A DNA stretch of 38,866 nucleotides from RGIG4097 sp964599875 (GTDB taxonomy: Bacteria; Bacillota; Clostridia; Christensenellales; CAG-917): the NCBI GenBank assembly GCA_964599875.1, contig CAZRHE010000014.1, forward strand, positions 1 through 38,866. The letters are read 5' to 3'. The stretch's first letter is position 1. Each line of letters opens with the position of its first letter. The position numbers and the translations under genes are program-made. This document shows, one piece after another, positions 24,089-32,059 of this stretch. The notes below the pieces were generated by a model. The model did no database searches and was not told the origin of the DNA. It saw only the letters and a list, made by a program, of their open reading frames with translations.

Positions 24089-24296
24089 CGTAAGCACCTC
24101 CCAAAACGGCGCACAACGCCTTGAAAACTTCCCCGTCCTCGGGCAACAAAGCGATACCGTTTTTGTCCGCGCAAACCATAAGCGACGAGCCGGGTTTCAA
24201 CCCGAATAAATCTCTCGCTTCTTTAGGGATGACGATTTGTCCCTTCTCTCCCACTTTGACGACACCGAAAAGATGTCTTCCGTCAGGTCCTTGCAT
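24072..24296 (-). CDS. AbrB/SpoVT-type DNA-binding regulator
   Basis: The 74-residue product has the swapped-hairpin AbrB fold pattern: VVKVGEKGQIVIPKEARDLFGLKPGSSL, followed by a short C-terminal helix. These small dimers bind A/T-rich operators. It is the first gene of an operon with an ABC-2 exporter, so it probably controls that exporter. A repeated GTTATAC overlaps the promoter and could be its own operator. It resembles antitoxin MazE-type proteins, but no toxin gene follows. GGAGG is six bases before ATG. Confidence 0.88.
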   Translation of the reverse strand: MQGPDGRHLFGVVKVGEKGQIVIPKEARDLFGLKPGSSLMVCADKNGIALLPEDGEVFKALCAVLGGAYGDKNH

Positions 24297-24323
24297 ACCG
24301 CACCTCCGTGATTTGGTATAACA

Positions 24324-24352
24324 AGTATAACTTTTCCTACCGTCTTTGTCAA
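24324..24352 (-). promoter_or_regulatory. sigma-A promoter with possible operator, AbrB-ABC operon
   Basis: TTGACA (24352-24347) and TATACT (24329-24324) are 17 bases apart, a near-perfect promoter. The direct repeat GTTATAC-TT-GTTATAC covers the -10 box, a likely repressor site. Confidence 0.82.
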
Positions 24353-24376
24353 TATATTCTTCCGAATATCCCCCTC

Positions 24377-24445
24377 ATTTCCTCTTGGGGACGGGGACAA
24401 AAGCGGCAATCATTGCCGTTTCTGTCCCCGTCCCCAAGAGGAAAT
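24377..24445. repeat. 69-bp REP-like palindrome
   Basis: A 23-base arm (ATTTCCTCTTGGGGACGGGG plus ACA) is perfectly mirrored at the other end. The inner 23 bases fold on as well (CGGCAAT/ATTGCCG), giving 34-base arms with one mismatch and one G-T pair. It lies between the AbrB operon promoter and the terminator of the next gene. Such G/C-rich palindromes are typical of REP elements mobilised by RAYT transposases; no transposase is present here. Confidence 0.85.
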
Positions 24446-24472
24446 ATTACGATGCATCGAAGTATCCGACGC

Positions 24473-24501
24473 AAAAATATAGCCCGACTTTTATCGGGCT
24501 A
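24473..24501 (-). terminator. terminator of the lipoprotein gene
   Basis: The eight-base stem TAGCCCGA/TCGGGCTA has a six-base loop and is followed on the minus strand by TATTTTT. It lies 27 bases beyond the stop of the gene at 24529. Confidence 0.85.
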
Positions 24502-24528
24502 CTTTATCTCGTTTAAATTATTTTAACC

Positions 24529-25542
24529 TTAAATCGATATCCAGTTATCTTCGGACTTTGTAACAGTTCCGTCTGTGCAATACACCGTATAATTATCGTC
24601 CATATCGCCTAACTTAACAATTTCTTTCCACTGCGCTTTCGTGCCGTTATAGTGTATTTCCGCAGGACAAACGAAATGGGAAGTTGGGTCGCCGATAGTT
24701 TTCACGCTAACGGGAATCGTAACGCTTTTAAGGACGCCGCAATTGCGGAAAGCATTGCCAATACTCACCACCGTTCTTCCGTATACAGTTTCGGGGACTA
24801 TTAAGTTAGTCAAATATTCACCAACGTAAGTCAACCTACACTCAGTATCACTCAACGATTCAAAATCCAATGCTGAGCCCATTTCCAGTCCTTCACCTTC
24901 AATACGCACGTCAAAATCATCTATACTTATTTTCATCGTGGTGAACGAAATTATCAATTCATCGTATTTGGGAAAATCTCCTATAGCATTGAACGCTAAT
25001 TTGTCGTCTTGAATTTCAAACGTTGCCTCCCCTTTCTCACGAAGTTCAAAGAAGTATTCTATAATCTCTTTAATTTCATGTTCAACGTCTGCATGTATAT
25101 TTGAAAAGTCATATTCATAATCGGTATAATCTCGGTCTACAATATGAGAACGCACTTGTTTTCCGTTTTCTTTTTCAACATATATATAAACAACGTGTTT
25201 GAGTTCATAAAAGAGCGCACTTTGTGAAATTGCCGAATAATCGTCGGTGATAGTTACAGGCGCATCGCCACCGCTTATCGGATAATTGCATACTTTTTGA
25301 ATCTGCCAGCCGTTTTCGGCATACTTAATGGTAATATCATCGCGACTGCCGTCTTTGTATGACTTTTTCAAGTTCGCTTGAAAACTCATATAATCACCGA
25401 ATAGAGCATCAGTCATCTCCTCACAAGTCATATCTTCCGTAAACCTGTATTCGTCATCGTTGTTGTTACAAGCGACGAAGACGCAAGCAAGGATTGCCAC
25501 GAGCAACACGGCAATGAACAATGAAATCGTTTTCTTTTTCAT
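24529..25542 (-). CDS. lipoprotein with BspA-like leucine-rich patch
   Basis: The 337-residue product has a lipoprotein signal peptide with lipobox FVAC (Cys25). The middle region (about 40-240) is of unknown family. The C-terminal part has BspA/LRR_5-like phrases: GRTVVSIGNAFRNCGVLKSV followed by TIPVSVKTIG and IHYNGTKAQWKEI. The latter is common in surface proteins of gut Firmicutes. It is probably exported and anchored to the outer face of the membrane. I use the ATG at 25542 (MKKKTISLF), which has AGGAGG at proper spacing, not an upstream in-frame TTG. It is monocistronic, with its own terminator. Confidence 0.85.
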   Translation of the reverse strand: MKKKTISLFIAVLLVAILACVFVACNNNDDEYRFTEDMTCEEMTDALFGDYMSFQANLKKSYKDGSRDDITIKYAENGWQIQKVCNYPISGGDAPVTITDDYSAISQSALFYELKHVVYIYVEKENGKQVRSHIVDRDYTDYEYDFSNIHADVEHEIKEIIEYFFELREKGEATFEIQDDKLAFNAIGDFPKYDELIISFTTMKISIDDFDVRIEGEGLEMGSALDFESLSDTECRLTYVGEYLTNLIVPETVYGRTVVSIGNAFRNCGVLKSVTIPVSVKTIGDPTSHFVCPAEIHYNGTKAQWKEIVKLGDMDDNYTVYCTDGTVTKSEDNWISI

Positions 25543-25561
25543 AATTTTCCCTCCTGATTTA

Positions 25562-25595
25562 TCGATGAACAAACTACGTGCAAAACGTTCATCGA
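25562..25595. promoter_or_regulatory. inverted repeat upstream of lipoprotein gene
   Basis: Perfect nine-base arms TCGATGAAC / GTTCATCGA are 16 bases apart, ending about 20 bases before the start codon. Further GAAC/GTTC motifs follow to 25637. It could be an operator or a leader hairpin. Confidence 0.5.
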
Positions 25596-26233
25596 ATAAT
25601 ATAATCGGTGAACAAAAACTAACGTTTCGTTCATAAATTAATCGATACGATGCACAAAACGGCGTTGAAAAATTGATTGGGTATTGACTATTATTACTTT
25701 TAATCGTAAAATAAGTGCATCAAATATATTAATTTATGAACACTTTCAAGGCTGTTTTGAATGAGTGCGTGCGTAACCCCTTAATCTAAATTTTCCCTTT
25801 CCTCACGTGTTTTCCCCATCGCCGTTCCCCCTAAAGGGACCCACGACGACCGCTCACGCGGGGGGACAACACTCGGTTTCGCGTTAAGCAACGTTCCTCG
25901 TTATGCCACTGCGCTTTGTGCGTGCCGCTTATGCGAACCCAATGCACGCAGTCGCTTGTACTAAACGACTTCGCTCAACACTCGAAGTTCTCGGCGCGTC
26001 GCGCCTCGTGTTTCGTCTTCGAAAAAGCAAGTGCTTGTATAAGAACGCTCCAAATTGAGTGCATATCCGCACACCCGCCTGTCATTCAGAGCGTAGCGTG
26101 GGAATCTCGCGGAAGCGAAACGTTACTTTTTTCTCGCACTTGTATAATCAGGTGCGGGTGTCCCGCCCAAACCTATTACTTATTACTTCTTTCCAAAGAT
26201 AATTTGTGTCCGTATCACAGTATCCAGCACATT
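25596..26233. other. long intergenic region without a gene
   Basis: No credible coding sequence is seen: a 123-codon plus-strand frame at 25916-26287 is Cys/Ser/Arg-rich, has no ribosome site and ends in a terminator. Notable content is the phrase GTCATTCAGAGCGTAGCG near 26080, which resembles a dispersed intergenic repeat seen in many bacterial genomes, and several short inverted repeats (TGCGTGC/GCACGCA at about 25918-25949). It is probably an accumulation of non-coding repeats. Confidence 0.5.
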
Positions 26234-26265
26234 AAAAACCCCTCGGCGGGTGCCGAGGGGTTTTT
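26234..26265 (-). terminator. terminator of the M28 peptidase gene (bidirectional)
   Basis: A perfect 14-base stem, AAAAACCCCTCGGC / GCCGAGGGGTTTTT, has a GGGT loop and lies 15 bases after the stop of the minus-strand gene. Confidence 0.92.
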
Positions 26266-26279
26266 AAGTTGGTCCGTTA

Positions 26280-27542
26280 TTATTTGATTTCGCCTTTTTC
26301 GATGCGGTTGTCGAAGTTTTCAAGGCACTTCACTGCAATTGCGAAGCACTCTGCAAGACCTTGCTTGTTGAGGTTGTCGTAAGTGTCGTGAATGGTGTGA
26401 TAGTAGTTTTCGAGGACATGGTTGAGTCCGGTGACGCCGGTTGCACGGAAACCTGCTTGTGCAAACGCCGCGCTGTCCGTTGCTCCGCCGAAAGGAGGAA
26501 CCATACCTTTGGTGATAGAGATACCGAGTTGTCCCGCCGCTTCCATGAAGGAGTCGCTGACTTCTTTGTCCGCTTTGACGGTGCCGTTCAAGTCACGATA
26601 GTTGACCATGAGGTATTTGGGATCGTGAATGGTATCGAAGGAATAAATCCAAGTGGGAACGTCGTCGAATTCGCCTTTGTGCGCTTCGCACCATGCTTTT
26701 GCGCCTCTAAGGCCCGCTTCTTCGGAACCGGAAAGGATGACGCCGACTTCGGTGTGTTCGAGGACGATGCCTTCGTCGTGAAGTGCTTTCAAAATCGCGA
26801 TGGAGATAAGGCACGCGGTGAGGTTGTCGTTTGCGCCGTCGACGATGGTCTTTTCATCCCACATGAAGTACATACCGATTTCAAAGGGAACGAAAACGAG
26901 GGATGCAACGCCTACCCAGAAGACGGGGCCGTATGCAGTCGCGCTTGCGATGCCGGGTTTGCATGCGGTGATGACTGCCGCCGCTATGCAGCAAGCATAT
27001 TGGAGAAGTGCGCCGACAACCGAAACGATGATATGCGCTTCATAGACCGCGCCGCCGAATTTGCAGTTGACGGGCCAGTTCCACGCTGCGTCGGGGTGAC
27101 CGTTGAAGAACACTCTGCCTTTGACTTCGCCCGAGCATTTCTTGATTGCGGTGACGTTGGAACCGATTTTTTCGGGGAACAGGAAGTCGATGAACTTCTT
27201 GTAAAGACCGAATTGCAAAATCATGGTGAGGAAACCGAATGAAAGCAGGATGACGCCGAGGATGGGGATGAAGAAGAAGGAAACCGTGGCGAGCAACGCG
27301 CAAGTAAGCGTGATGTAAATCCATCCGAAGAAGGAACCGGGGTTTTCCTTGTAATGTTCAACGTCCGAGCGTTCGCATCCGCATTGGTCTTTGAGGACGC
27401 CTGCCATGTATTCGCAAGCAATCTTCTCGCCTTCGGAACCGGGGCTGCGTTTAGGCATGTCCTTGCAGATATGCGCGATTTCGCTGATCATATAATCCGC
27501 ATGGGCATCTCTTTGTTCGATGATTTTTGATAGATCTCTCAT
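26280..27542 (-). CDS. membrane-embedded M28 family zinc peptidase
   Basis: The 420-residue product is an M28 (aminopeptidase S/Y type) metallopeptidase. The likely zinc ligands and catalytic residues are visible: His149 (FFNGHPDAAW), Asp239 (DGANDNL), Glu274-Glu275 (GSEEAGLRG), Asp303 (SFDTIHD) and the late His of YYHTIHDTYD. Unusually, two membrane-helix regions (about 73-115 and 168-225) interrupt the peptidase domain, before and after the first ligand. This suggests an enzyme held at the membrane. AAGGAG precedes ATG, and a good promoter lies about 30 bases upstream. It is monocistronic. The substrate is unknown. Confidence 0.88.
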   Translation of the reverse strand: MRDLSKIIEQRDAHADYMISEIAHICKDMPKRSPGSEGEKIACEYMAGVLKDQCGCERSDVEHYKENPGSFFGWIYITLTCALLATVSFFFIPILGVILLSFGFLTMILQFGLYKKFIDFLFPEKIGSNVTAIKKCSGEVKGRVFFNGHPDAAWNWPVNCKFGGAVYEAHIIVSVVGALLQYACCIAAAVITACKPGIASATAYGPVFWVGVASLVFVPFEIGMYFMWDEKTIVDGANDNLTACLISIAILKALHDEGIVLEHTEVGVILSGSEEAGLRGAKAWCEAHKGEFDDVPTWIYSFDTIHDPKYLMVNYRDLNGTVKADKEVSDSFMEAAGQLGISITKGMVPPFGGATDSAAFAQAGFRATGVTGLNHVLENYYHTIHDTYDNLNKQGLAECFAIAVKCLENFDNRIEKGEIK

Positions 27543-27572
27543 AATTTTCTCCTTAAAAGATTTATTGCATAT

Positions 27573-27601
27573 ATTTTAGCACACCTTTTTTGATATTTCA
27601 A
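27573..27601 (-). promoter_or_regulatory. sigma-A promoter of the M28 peptidase gene
   Basis: TTGAAA (27601-27596) and TAAAAT (27578-27573) are 17 bases apart, about 30 bases before the start codon. Confidence 0.75.
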
Positions 27602-27799
27602 TAGTTAATTATTTTGATTTTACATTTTTTTGTACGCACGCGAAACGAATATGACTTTTCGATATTCTAAACGGGTATTTTTCATCCCGCAATCTCGACT
27701 CACGCCACGATATCCGCGTTTTCACGCCGTTTTTCCACTCAAAATCGGTTTTAGCGGACGAATTCATCATCAAAAATTTCGTCCAGCATAAGTTATTCT

Positions 27800-29368
27800 A
27801 TGAACCATACTTTGAAATCATTTCTGACCGTAACGATTTTCTCGGTGCTGACGAGATTTTTATCCTTTCTCTTCAAAATTTGGATGTCGCGCGCACTCGG
27901 TGCCGAAGTCGTCGGGCTGTATCAAATCAGTTTGAGCGTGCTTTTGCTATTGTTTTCCATATGCGCGGGCGCACCCACCGTGCTGTCGCGAAAAATAGCG
28001 GAGGCGGACGGAGATATCAAAAAACAAAACTCCCTTCTCACCGCTTCTTTGCTGTTGGGCGGAATTTCCGCCGTGGTGATAACGGCGATCTTTTACGCAC
28101 TGCACTCTCACTTGGAGGCGTTGTTTGCAGATCCCGCCTGCGTACCGCTTTTTCTCATCATGCTCCCCACCCTCGTCACGTCCACGCTGTACGCATCCTT
28201 GCGCAGTTGGTTTTGGGGACGCAAAAAGTTCCTTGCGTTTTCATCTACGGAACTCGTTGACGAAGTGGGTAAAATCGTGCTGTCCGCGATATTCGCAGGC
28301 GGTTTAATCGGCGGACTTACGGGGGCGAAAGGCGTTGCGCTTGCATTCACGTTAAGCGACCTAATCTGCGTCCTCGTACTCGTAATTCTCTTCTTCGTTT
28401 CGGGCGGACGGCTTTCAAAACCTCAAGGCGCAAAATCCATAATCACGGCGACTTTGCCACTTTCGTCCATGCGCATATTGACGTCCTTATCCTCATCTCT
28501 CACCGCACTCGTAATCCCCGAAAGGCTTGTCAAAAACGGGCTAACGGAAAGTCTTGCAACGGCGGAATTCGGGCGCGTGTCGGGAATGGCGTTGCCCCTT
28601 ATCATGGCACCCGTGACAGTGATATCCGCGCTATCCGTCGTACTGATACCCGACATTGCCTCTTTGAGCGCGAAAGGGGATTTGAATACGATAAAATCGA
28701 AACTTAAAGTGTCGATTGTGTTTTCGGCAGTGATTTCCGCGCTGTTTTTCATCTTATATCTTCCTTTCGGGGAAATCCTCGGACGGCTCTTTTTCGGGGA
28801 TATGGCAGCAGGCAAGTACGTATCCGTTTGCGCCGCCCTCATCTTCCCTATTTCCATTGCAAATTCAACCACTCCCGTAATAAACTCCCTCGGCATGGAA
28901 AGGAAAACTTTTCTTAACTATATCATAGGCGTGGCGGCTATGCTCCCTTGCATATTTTTCCTGCCCTCGCTTATCGGCGTATATGCTATGGCGGTCGGGA
29001 GCGGGATTGCTTTCGTCATCACTGCGACGCTCAACTTAATCACCTTGAAAAAGCGGCTCGGAAAAATCGAGGGCTTGGGCGCGTGCTTCGGGACGATTGC
29101 GTTTTCTATTCCCCTTGGATTTCTCGGTTGTTTCACGCACGGCGTACTTTCGCGCTACACGGGTGAAAGTCTTTCTATGGTGCTGACCGCTTTTTATGAA
29201 ATATTCTTCTTCATAATATTCGTATCCGCTTTCGGCGTCGTGGATTTCAAAGCCTTTGCCGCACTCGTGTTGCCCGCGAAAATTTCTCGTCACCGCCCGT
29301 CCGATACGAAAAAAGAAAAGCCGCGCGGCTCGCTTAAAAGCCTACGCGCCAAATTCAAAACAAGGTAG
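27800..29368 (+). CDS. SpoVB-like MOP-superfamily flippase
   Basis: The 522-residue polytopic membrane protein (about 14 helices) belongs to the MOP/MATE-like polysaccharide flippases, nearest in style to stage V sporulation protein B. The N-terminus has FSVLTRFLSFLFKIWMSRAL followed by GAEVVGLYQI, typical of SpoVB/MurJ-type proteins. Such proteins flip lipid-linked cell-wall or spore-cortex precursors. The C-terminal tail is basic (Lys/Arg-rich). No ribosome site is seen before ATG. A seven-base inverted repeat (27756-27784) and a CATAAGTT element just upstream could be part of a sporulation-type promoter, but this is weak. DUF421 follows after 35 bases. Confidence 0.88.
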   Translation: MNHTLKSFLTVTIFSVLTRFLSFLFKIWMSRALGAEVVGLYQISLSVLLLLFSICAGAPTVLSRKIAEADGDIKKQNSLLTASLLLGGISAVVITAIFYALHSHLEALFADPACVPLFLIMLPTLVTSTLYASLRSWFWGRKKFLAFSSTELVDEVGKIVLSAIFAGGLIGGLTGAKGVALAFTLSDLICVLVLVILFFVSGGRLSKPQGAKSIITATLPLSSMRILTSLSSSLTALVIPERLVKNGLTESLATAEFGRVSGMALPLIMAPVTVISALSVVLIPDIASLSAKGDLNTIKSKLKVSIVFSAVISALFFILYLPFGEILGRLFFGDMAAGKYVSVCAALIFPISIANSTTPVINSLGMERKTFLNYIIGVAAMLPCIFFLPSLIGVYAMAVGSGIAFVITATLNLITLKKRLGKIEGLGACFGTIAFSIPLGFLGCFTHGVLSRYTGESLSMVLTAFYEIFFFIIFVSAFGVVDFKAFAALVLPAKISRHRPSDTKKEKPRGSLKSLRAKFKTR

Positions 29369-29403
29369 CGCATAAAAACGAAAGCGATATCCAAACTATC
29401 CGT

Positions 29404-30108
29404 ATGCTGAATATCTTTATGCGGAGCATTATCCTATACGTCTTTCTCCTCATCGCAATGCGCCTTATGGGCAAGCGGCAACTCGGAGAATTGCAACCGT
29501 TCGAATTTGCGATAACACTCGTCGCAAGCGACCTCGTATGTCTTCCTATGAGCGACCCGACCATGCCGCTCCTATACGGCATAATCCCCGTGTTTACGCT
29601 CTTCCTCGTGCATATAATAATCACAAAACTTGCGTCTAAAAGTATCCGTTTCAGAAAGATTTTGAACGGCAAGCCCGTCATCGTCATAAAGGAAGGGAAC
29701 ATACTCCCCGACGTCATGAAAGAACTGAATATGGATATAGACGACCTTATGGAAGCACTGCGCGGAAAGGACTGTTTCAACCCCGCCGACGTCGAGTATG
29801 CAATCATCGAAACAAACGGTTCCATGACCGTGTTGCTAAAATCCGACCGCCAACCGCTGACACCCGAAAACGTCGGGATGACTATGGATAAATCCGAACT
29901 CCCCGTCGCGCTCATCATGGAAGGAAAATTCATCGGACAAGGACTGACCGAAACGGACGGCGTCAAAAAAAACGGCGTGCTGAAAGTGCTGTCCAAAAAA
30001 GGCTACGGACAAAAAGACGTTATGTTGCTGTTGCTGTCCGGGGACGAGATTTTCGTACAACCGTATAAGGCGAACAGTTTCGTTGCAAAGTTAGGAGAAG
30101 AAGAATGA
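29404..30108 (+). CDS. DUF421 (YetF-like) membrane protein
   Basis: The 234-residue product has about three N-terminal membrane helices with the family phrase MRLMGKRQLGELQPFEFAI, then two small cytoplasmic alpha/beta repeats (GKPVIVIKEGNI … and GKFIGQGL …). This is the DUF421/YetF layout known from sporulating Firmicutes. The molecular function is not established; related proteins have been linked to spore germination or membrane functions. It overlaps the downstream DUF4363 gene by four bases. The ribosome site is weak. Confidence 0.9.
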   Translation: MLNIFMRSIILYVFLLIAMRLMGKRQLGELQPFEFAITLVASDLVCLPMSDPTMPLLYGIIPVFTLFLVHIIITKLASKSIRFRKILNGKPVIVIKEGNILPDVMKELNMDIDDLMEALRGKDCFNPADVEYAIIETNGSMTVLLKSDRQPLTPENVGMTMDKSELPVALIMEGKFIGQGLTETDGVKKNGVLKVLSKKGYGQKDVMLLLLSGDEIFVQPYKANSFVAKLGEEE

Positions 30109-30482
30109 AAAAGGTTGTCATAGCACTCGTAGTGCTTGCCGTGATTTTAACCGCGGGTATTCTCGAAAGTTTTTATATCGACGACGTTTTCGACGAATTG
30201 GACTCGCGCCTAAACGCTCTCGAACAAGCGATTCACGACGAAAACGATATATCCCTCGACTTGACGAGAGATCTCGAAACTTGGTGGGAAAGCAAACGAA
30301 AGTATATGGAACTTTTCACTTTCTCCCCCGATATGCGTGCCTTTTCGGTGGCGGTCGCGGAAATCGAAGGCTCGCTCGAGGCGGACGATTATCAAAACGC
30401 GATGAGCAAGTGTCAGTCCCTTATCACCATGTCGAGAAACATGCATTTAATCCTCGATTTCAACGTAGAAGATATCATCTAA
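30105..30482 (+). CDS. DUF4363 family protein
   Basis: The 125-residue product has one N-terminal membrane helix (about 4-20), then a helical extracytoplasmic domain (DELDSRLNALEQAIHDE, WWESKRKYMELF). This matches DUF4363, which in Clostridia is usually encoded next to DUF421, as here. AGGAG is seven bases upstream and ATGA overlaps the DUF421 stop. The 3' end overlaps the convergent murC gene by eight bases. The function is unknown; it is probably a partner of the DUF421 protein. Confidence 0.85.
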   Translation: MKKVVIALVVLAVILTAGILESFYIDDVFDELDSRLNALEQAIHDENDISLDLTRDLETWWESKRKYMELFTFSPDMRAFSVAVAEIEGSLEADDYQNAMSKCQSLITMSRNMHLILDFNVEDII

Positions 30483-31908
30483 TAGGATGCGACGGGTTGT
30501 CGTCGAACGGGATTTTCTTCTTCAAAGAATAGATGTCCCCCGCGCCGAGCATAAGGATTTCTTCAAAGCGATTTGATAGCGATTTTACAAATTCAAGCGT
30601 TTCATCGTGCGAATTCAAAAGATAAACTTCGGTTTCGGCGTTTTTCGACAAAATCCGCCTTTTCAACTCCGCGCTATCCGCACCGCCTATCGCGCTTTCT
30701 CTCGCGCCGTAAGTCTGCATAAGCACGACCGTGCGCGCAGTAGACAAAACGGACGCGAACTCTTCCATAAACTTTGCGTTTCTCGAATAAGTATGCGGCT
30801 GAAAAACAACGAGGGCGGACGGGTGCGCATACAGCACGTTTGCTATCTGCGACGGATGATGAGCATAGTCGAAAATCACCCTTGCGCCGTTAAGCGTCCC
30901 CGCGTATTCGTTTCGTCTTTTCACCCCTGAAAAACTCTCGACCGCCTTTTTGATTTCCTCCGCGGAAACCGAAAGCAAGTCCGCAACCGCAAACGTGAAA
31001 AGCACGCTCTTGGGTGTGGACGGCATTTCGTCGGGGAGAGCACACTCCGCGATTTTTACGCCGTTTTTATAAATGCAAATTTCACCTTGTTTCCCTCTCG
31101 AATTCTCATATGCAAATACGTCGATATCTCCGTTTGAGAATACTCTGACTACTGCTCTCCCTTTCTTCTCGTCCTCGTATGCATAGTCGCGCATATTAAC
31201 ATAAGGGCATATATGCATTAGAGAATACGGCAGGATTGCGACCTTTGAGTTTTTCAAAAATTCCGAAAAAACTTTTTCTACGCTTGCGGTATCCGGATAG
31301 CAATCGGGGTGATCGCATTCCGCGTTCAACACGACGCCGACGTCCGCATTCAAGCGAAGAACGTTTTTCTTATATTCGCAAGCCTCGGTCAAAAAGATTC
31401 CGTCCTTTTCAAATTCGACAAATTTTGCAAAATCCGCGTTTTCAAATTCACCGCCGAAAACGAGATTGCCGTACTCGGTTTCACCGCCTATGTGCCCGAC
31501 GAAATTCATATTCGATTTTTTCAAGACGTCCGCAATCATTGCGGTGACCGTAGTTTTGCCGTGAGTGCCGCCGACCGCGACGACCATCCCGAATTCATCC
31601 GCGATTTTTCCGAGAAACTCCGCGCGGTCCAAAACCGTGATTCCGCGACTTCTTGCAAAAGACAATTCTTCGTCGTCTTCTTTTATCGCTGACGAATACA
31701 CGACCAAATCCGCCTTTTCGACCGCGCTCAAATTTTTCCCGCAATATGCGTAAACACCCTCGCTTTCGAGTTTTTCCAAAACGTCGGACTGGTTTTTATC
31801 GCTTCCGCTGACGACGGCGCCGCACCTTTTTGAAAGCACGGCAAGCGCGCTCATACTCGCCCCGCCTACGCCTATGAAATGAATATTAACGTTTTTCAAA
31901 ATTTTCAT
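30475..31908 (-). CDS. murC: UDP-N-acetylmuramate--L-alanine ligase MurC
   Basis: MurC adds L-Ala to UDP-MurNAc, the first peptide step of peptidoglycan synthesis, in the cytoplasm. The 477-residue product shows the Mur-ligase layout: a Rossmann UDP-binding start HFIGVGGASMSALA, ATP-site motif GGTHGKTT (113-120), the middle-domain TEACEYKKNVL and NAECDHPDCY, and the C-terminal FDYAHHPSQI and QPHTYSRN. I start at the ATG at 31908 (MKILKNVNIHF), where homology begins; upstream in-frame codons lie within the promoter. No ribosome site is present and TATAAT ends seven bases before ATG, so the transcript may be leaderless. It is convergent with DUF4363. Confidence 0.95.
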   Translation of the reverse strand: MKILKNVNIHFIGVGGASMSALAVLSKRCGAVVSGSDKNQSDVLEKLESEGVYAYCGKNLSAVEKADLVVYSSAIKEDDEELSFARSRGITVLDRAEFLGKIADEFGMVVAVGGTHGKTTVTAMIADVLKKSNMNFVGHIGGETEYGNLVFGGEFENADFAKFVEFEKDGIFLTEACEYKKNVLRLNADVGVVLNAECDHPDCYPDTASVEKVFSEFLKNSKVAILPYSLMHICPYVNMRDYAYEDEKKGRAVVRVFSNGDIDVFAYENSRGKQGEICIYKNGVKIAECALPDEMPSTPKSVLFTFAVADLLSVSAEEIKKAVESFSGVKRRNEYAGTLNGARVIFDYAHHPSQIANVLYAHPSALVVFQPHTYSRNAKFMEEFASVLSTARTVVLMQTYGARESAIGGADSAELKRRILSKNAETEVYLLNSHDETLEFVKSLSNRFEEILMLGAGDIYSLKKKIPFDDNPSHPIR

Positions 31909-31915
31909 ACGGAAT

Positions 31916-31946
31916 ATTATATTTTTCTCAATGATATTTAGTGCAA
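31916..31946 (-). promoter_or_regulatory. murC promoter, possibly giving a leaderless mRNA
   Basis: TATAAT is at 31921-31916 and a -35-like TTGCAC at 31946-31941 (19-base spacing). The expected start of transcription falls at or next to the murC ATG (31908). Confidence 0.55.
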
Positions 31947-32034
31947 GCGCACACAATTTAACAAAATAAAAGTCGCGTTTCATAAAATAAAGCACAAGAT
32001 TTTCTGGAAGTTTATTTCGGACGGTTTCGCAATT

Positions 32035-32059
32035 AAAAAATCCGCGGGCTATGCGGATT
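32035..32059 (-). terminator. terminator of the acyl-CoA ligase gene
   Basis: The short stem ATCCGC/GCGGAT has a seven-base loop. It overlaps the TAA stop and is followed on the minus strand by TTTTTT. Confidence 0.75.

Noticed and set aside
24072..24296. AbrB/MazE-like gene considered as an antitoxin
   Set aside because: No toxin gene follows; it overlaps an ABC ATPase gene instead.
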